Positions 63,206-64,000 of a stretch of DNA of 64,000 bases are shown piece by piece. The stretch covers positions 434,001-498,000 of the forward strand of contig NZ_SAXU01000001.1 in the NCBI RefSeq assembly GCF_008016455.1, in the 5' to 3' direction. This DNA is from Brachyspira aalborgi (lineage in GTDB: Bacteria; Spirochaetota; Brachyspiria; Brachyspirales; Brachyspiraceae). How positions within the stretch are numbered: position 1 is the first letter of the stretch; each line of letters starts with the position of its first letter. Both the position numbers and the translations under genes were made by a program. The notes under the pieces were generated by a model. That model was not told the origin of the DNA and ran no database searches. It worked only from the letters and a program-made list of their open reading frames with translations.

Positions 63206-63239
63206 GGCGGCTAAAATTATTTATTATTTTTTAACCGCC
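63206..63239 (-). terminator. Terminator of dnaK
   Basis: GGCGGTTAAAA pairs with TTTTAGCCGCC (63229-63239 with 63206-63216 on the minus strand), 11 pairs with one T-G, 12-nt loop, 20 nt after the dnaK stop. It separates dnaK from the DUF1275 gene. The trailing T-run is weak. Confidence 0.7.
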
Positions 63240-63259
63240 AAATGCTTTATATTCAACTT

Positions 63260-64000
63260 TTACTTTTTATCATTATCGTCAACAACCTCGTAATCGGCGT
63301 CTACAACGGATTCGTCTTTTCTTCCCGTATCTTCCGTAGTTTCATTTGCCTGACTTTGTTGTTCGGTTTGTCCTCCCGCTTGCTGTCCTTGTTTATAAAG
63401 AGTTTCTGACGCTTTACTCCAAGAAGCCTGAAGTTCATCCGTAGACTTTTTAATATTATCCGTATTATTTGATTCTATTGCCGATTTTAAAGCCGACACT
63501 TTAGATTCAATTTCGGATTTATCCGAAGGCTGTAATTTATCTCCCGATTCTTTTAATAATTTTTCCGTTTGATAAATCATATGGTCCGCGTTATTTTTAG
63601 CTTCAACTTCTTCTTTTTTCTTTTTATCCTCTTCTGCATGTTTTTCTGCGTCTTGCACCATTCTGTTAATTTCTTCTTCACTCAATCCGCTTGAAGATTC
63701 TATTCTTATTTTCTGCTCTTTTCCCGTTCCCAAATCTTTAGCCGATACATGCACTATTCCGTTAGCGTCAATATCAAAAGAGACATCTATTTGAGGAACT
63801 CCTCTCGGCGCTGGCGGTATTCCAACCAAATCAAATCTGCCAAGCTCTCTATTATCGTTTGCCATTTTTCTTTCGCCTTGTAAAACTCTTATAGTTACCG
63901 AAGGCTGATTATCCGCCGCTGTTGAAAATACCTGATTCTTATGCGTAGGAATTGTTGTATTTCTATTTATTAAAACAGTCATTACGCTTCCTTCCGTTTC
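63260..64000 (-). CDS. dnaK: Chaperone DnaK, C-terminal part
   Basis: Only the last ~246 residues are in the window; the gene runs off the right edge (the frame stays open to 64000). Visible are the substrate-binding beta-domain ([62 protein letters not shown]) and the helical lid, then a Gln/Glu/Thr-rich linker and the typical acidic end [15 protein letters not shown]. DnaK is the ATP-dependent Hsp70 that works with DnaJ (encoded downstream) and GrpE. Identification is firm. Confidence 0.95.
   Translation of the reverse strand, partial: ETEGSVMTVLINRNTTIPTHKNQVFSTAADNQPSVTIRVLQGERKMANDNRELGRFDLVGIPPAPRGVPQIDVSFDIDANGIVHVSAKDLGTGKEQKIRIESSSGLSEEEINRMVQDAEKHAEEDKKKKEEVEAKNNADHMIYQTEKLLKESGDKLQPSDKSEIESKVSALKSAIESNNTDNIKKSTDELQASWSKASETLYKQGQQAGGQTEQQSQANETTEDTGRKDESVVDADYEVVDDNDKK

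Overview
The window is a low-GC (roughly 27-30 % by eye), densely coded stretch of a spirochaete chromosome. The best guess is Brachyspira or a close relative. The support is the base composition, a DUF4954 protein, SpoIIE-type phosphatases with GAF or membrane input, a polytopic chemotaxis receptor, many OmpA/CsgG/PEGA-type envelope proteins and very AT-rich spacers. This is inference from gene content; no 16S or database comparison was possible. I see no prophage, insertion sequence or CRISPR array.

Layout. 1-4372: two TPR-like envelope proteins, adenylate kinase, a PEGA-domain protein and a radical SAM/SPASM protein, all on the minus strand. 4373-4721: a divergent spacer with a 14.6-copy AGTGT microsatellite, then deoD. 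5479-8502: a four-gene operon that I consider the most novel item. It joins a NitT/TauT/SsuABC-like importer to a small protein resembling a stripped-down [FeFe]-hydrogenase H-cluster domain. 8639-11192: a DivIC/FtsB-like protein and two outer-membrane proteins, one a CsgG-like domain joined to a predicted beta-barrel. 11833-14283: an orphan oligopeptide-type permease pair. 14407-19944: a lipoprotein, a CBS-less IMP dehydrogenase, a PP2C phosphatase, birA and small proteins. 19939-26927: miaA, rpoZ, gmk, tRNA-Asn, a GAF-PP2C phosphatase, prmA and DUF4954. 27025-33124: a repeat-bearing lipoprotein, a bifunctional-nuclease homologue, a transglutaminase/TPR protein, a sugar kinase, an FtsI/PBP2-type transpeptidase and tRNA-Cys. 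33409-37939: argCJBD. 38229-47935: a flavodoxin, then a long minus-strand run (manA, mlaF, mlaD, an inositol-phosphatase family gene, a lone atpD, a chemotaxis receptor, ompA). 48097-54512: gltX, a response regulator, a GltD-like oxidoreductase, two small envelope proteins and murJ. 54507-61007: a complete trpEGDCFBA operon. 61181-64000: dnaJ, a DUF1275 protein and the 3' part of dnaK.

Regulation. Sigma-70-type promoters are easy to see: TTGACA-like and TATAAT-like boxes 16-17 bp apart, upstream of genes and tRNAs. Three of them (before the permease pair, birA and manA) place the predicted transcription start on or next to the ATG, with no Shine-Dalgarno, which suggests leaderless mRNAs. Rho-independent hairpins separate several convergent gene pairs. 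Several starts were moved inward to an ATG with a ribosome-binding site, or downstream of the promoter: the 14407 lipoprotein, guaB, 19104, rpoZ, gmk, DUF4954, manA, 52101 and trpC.
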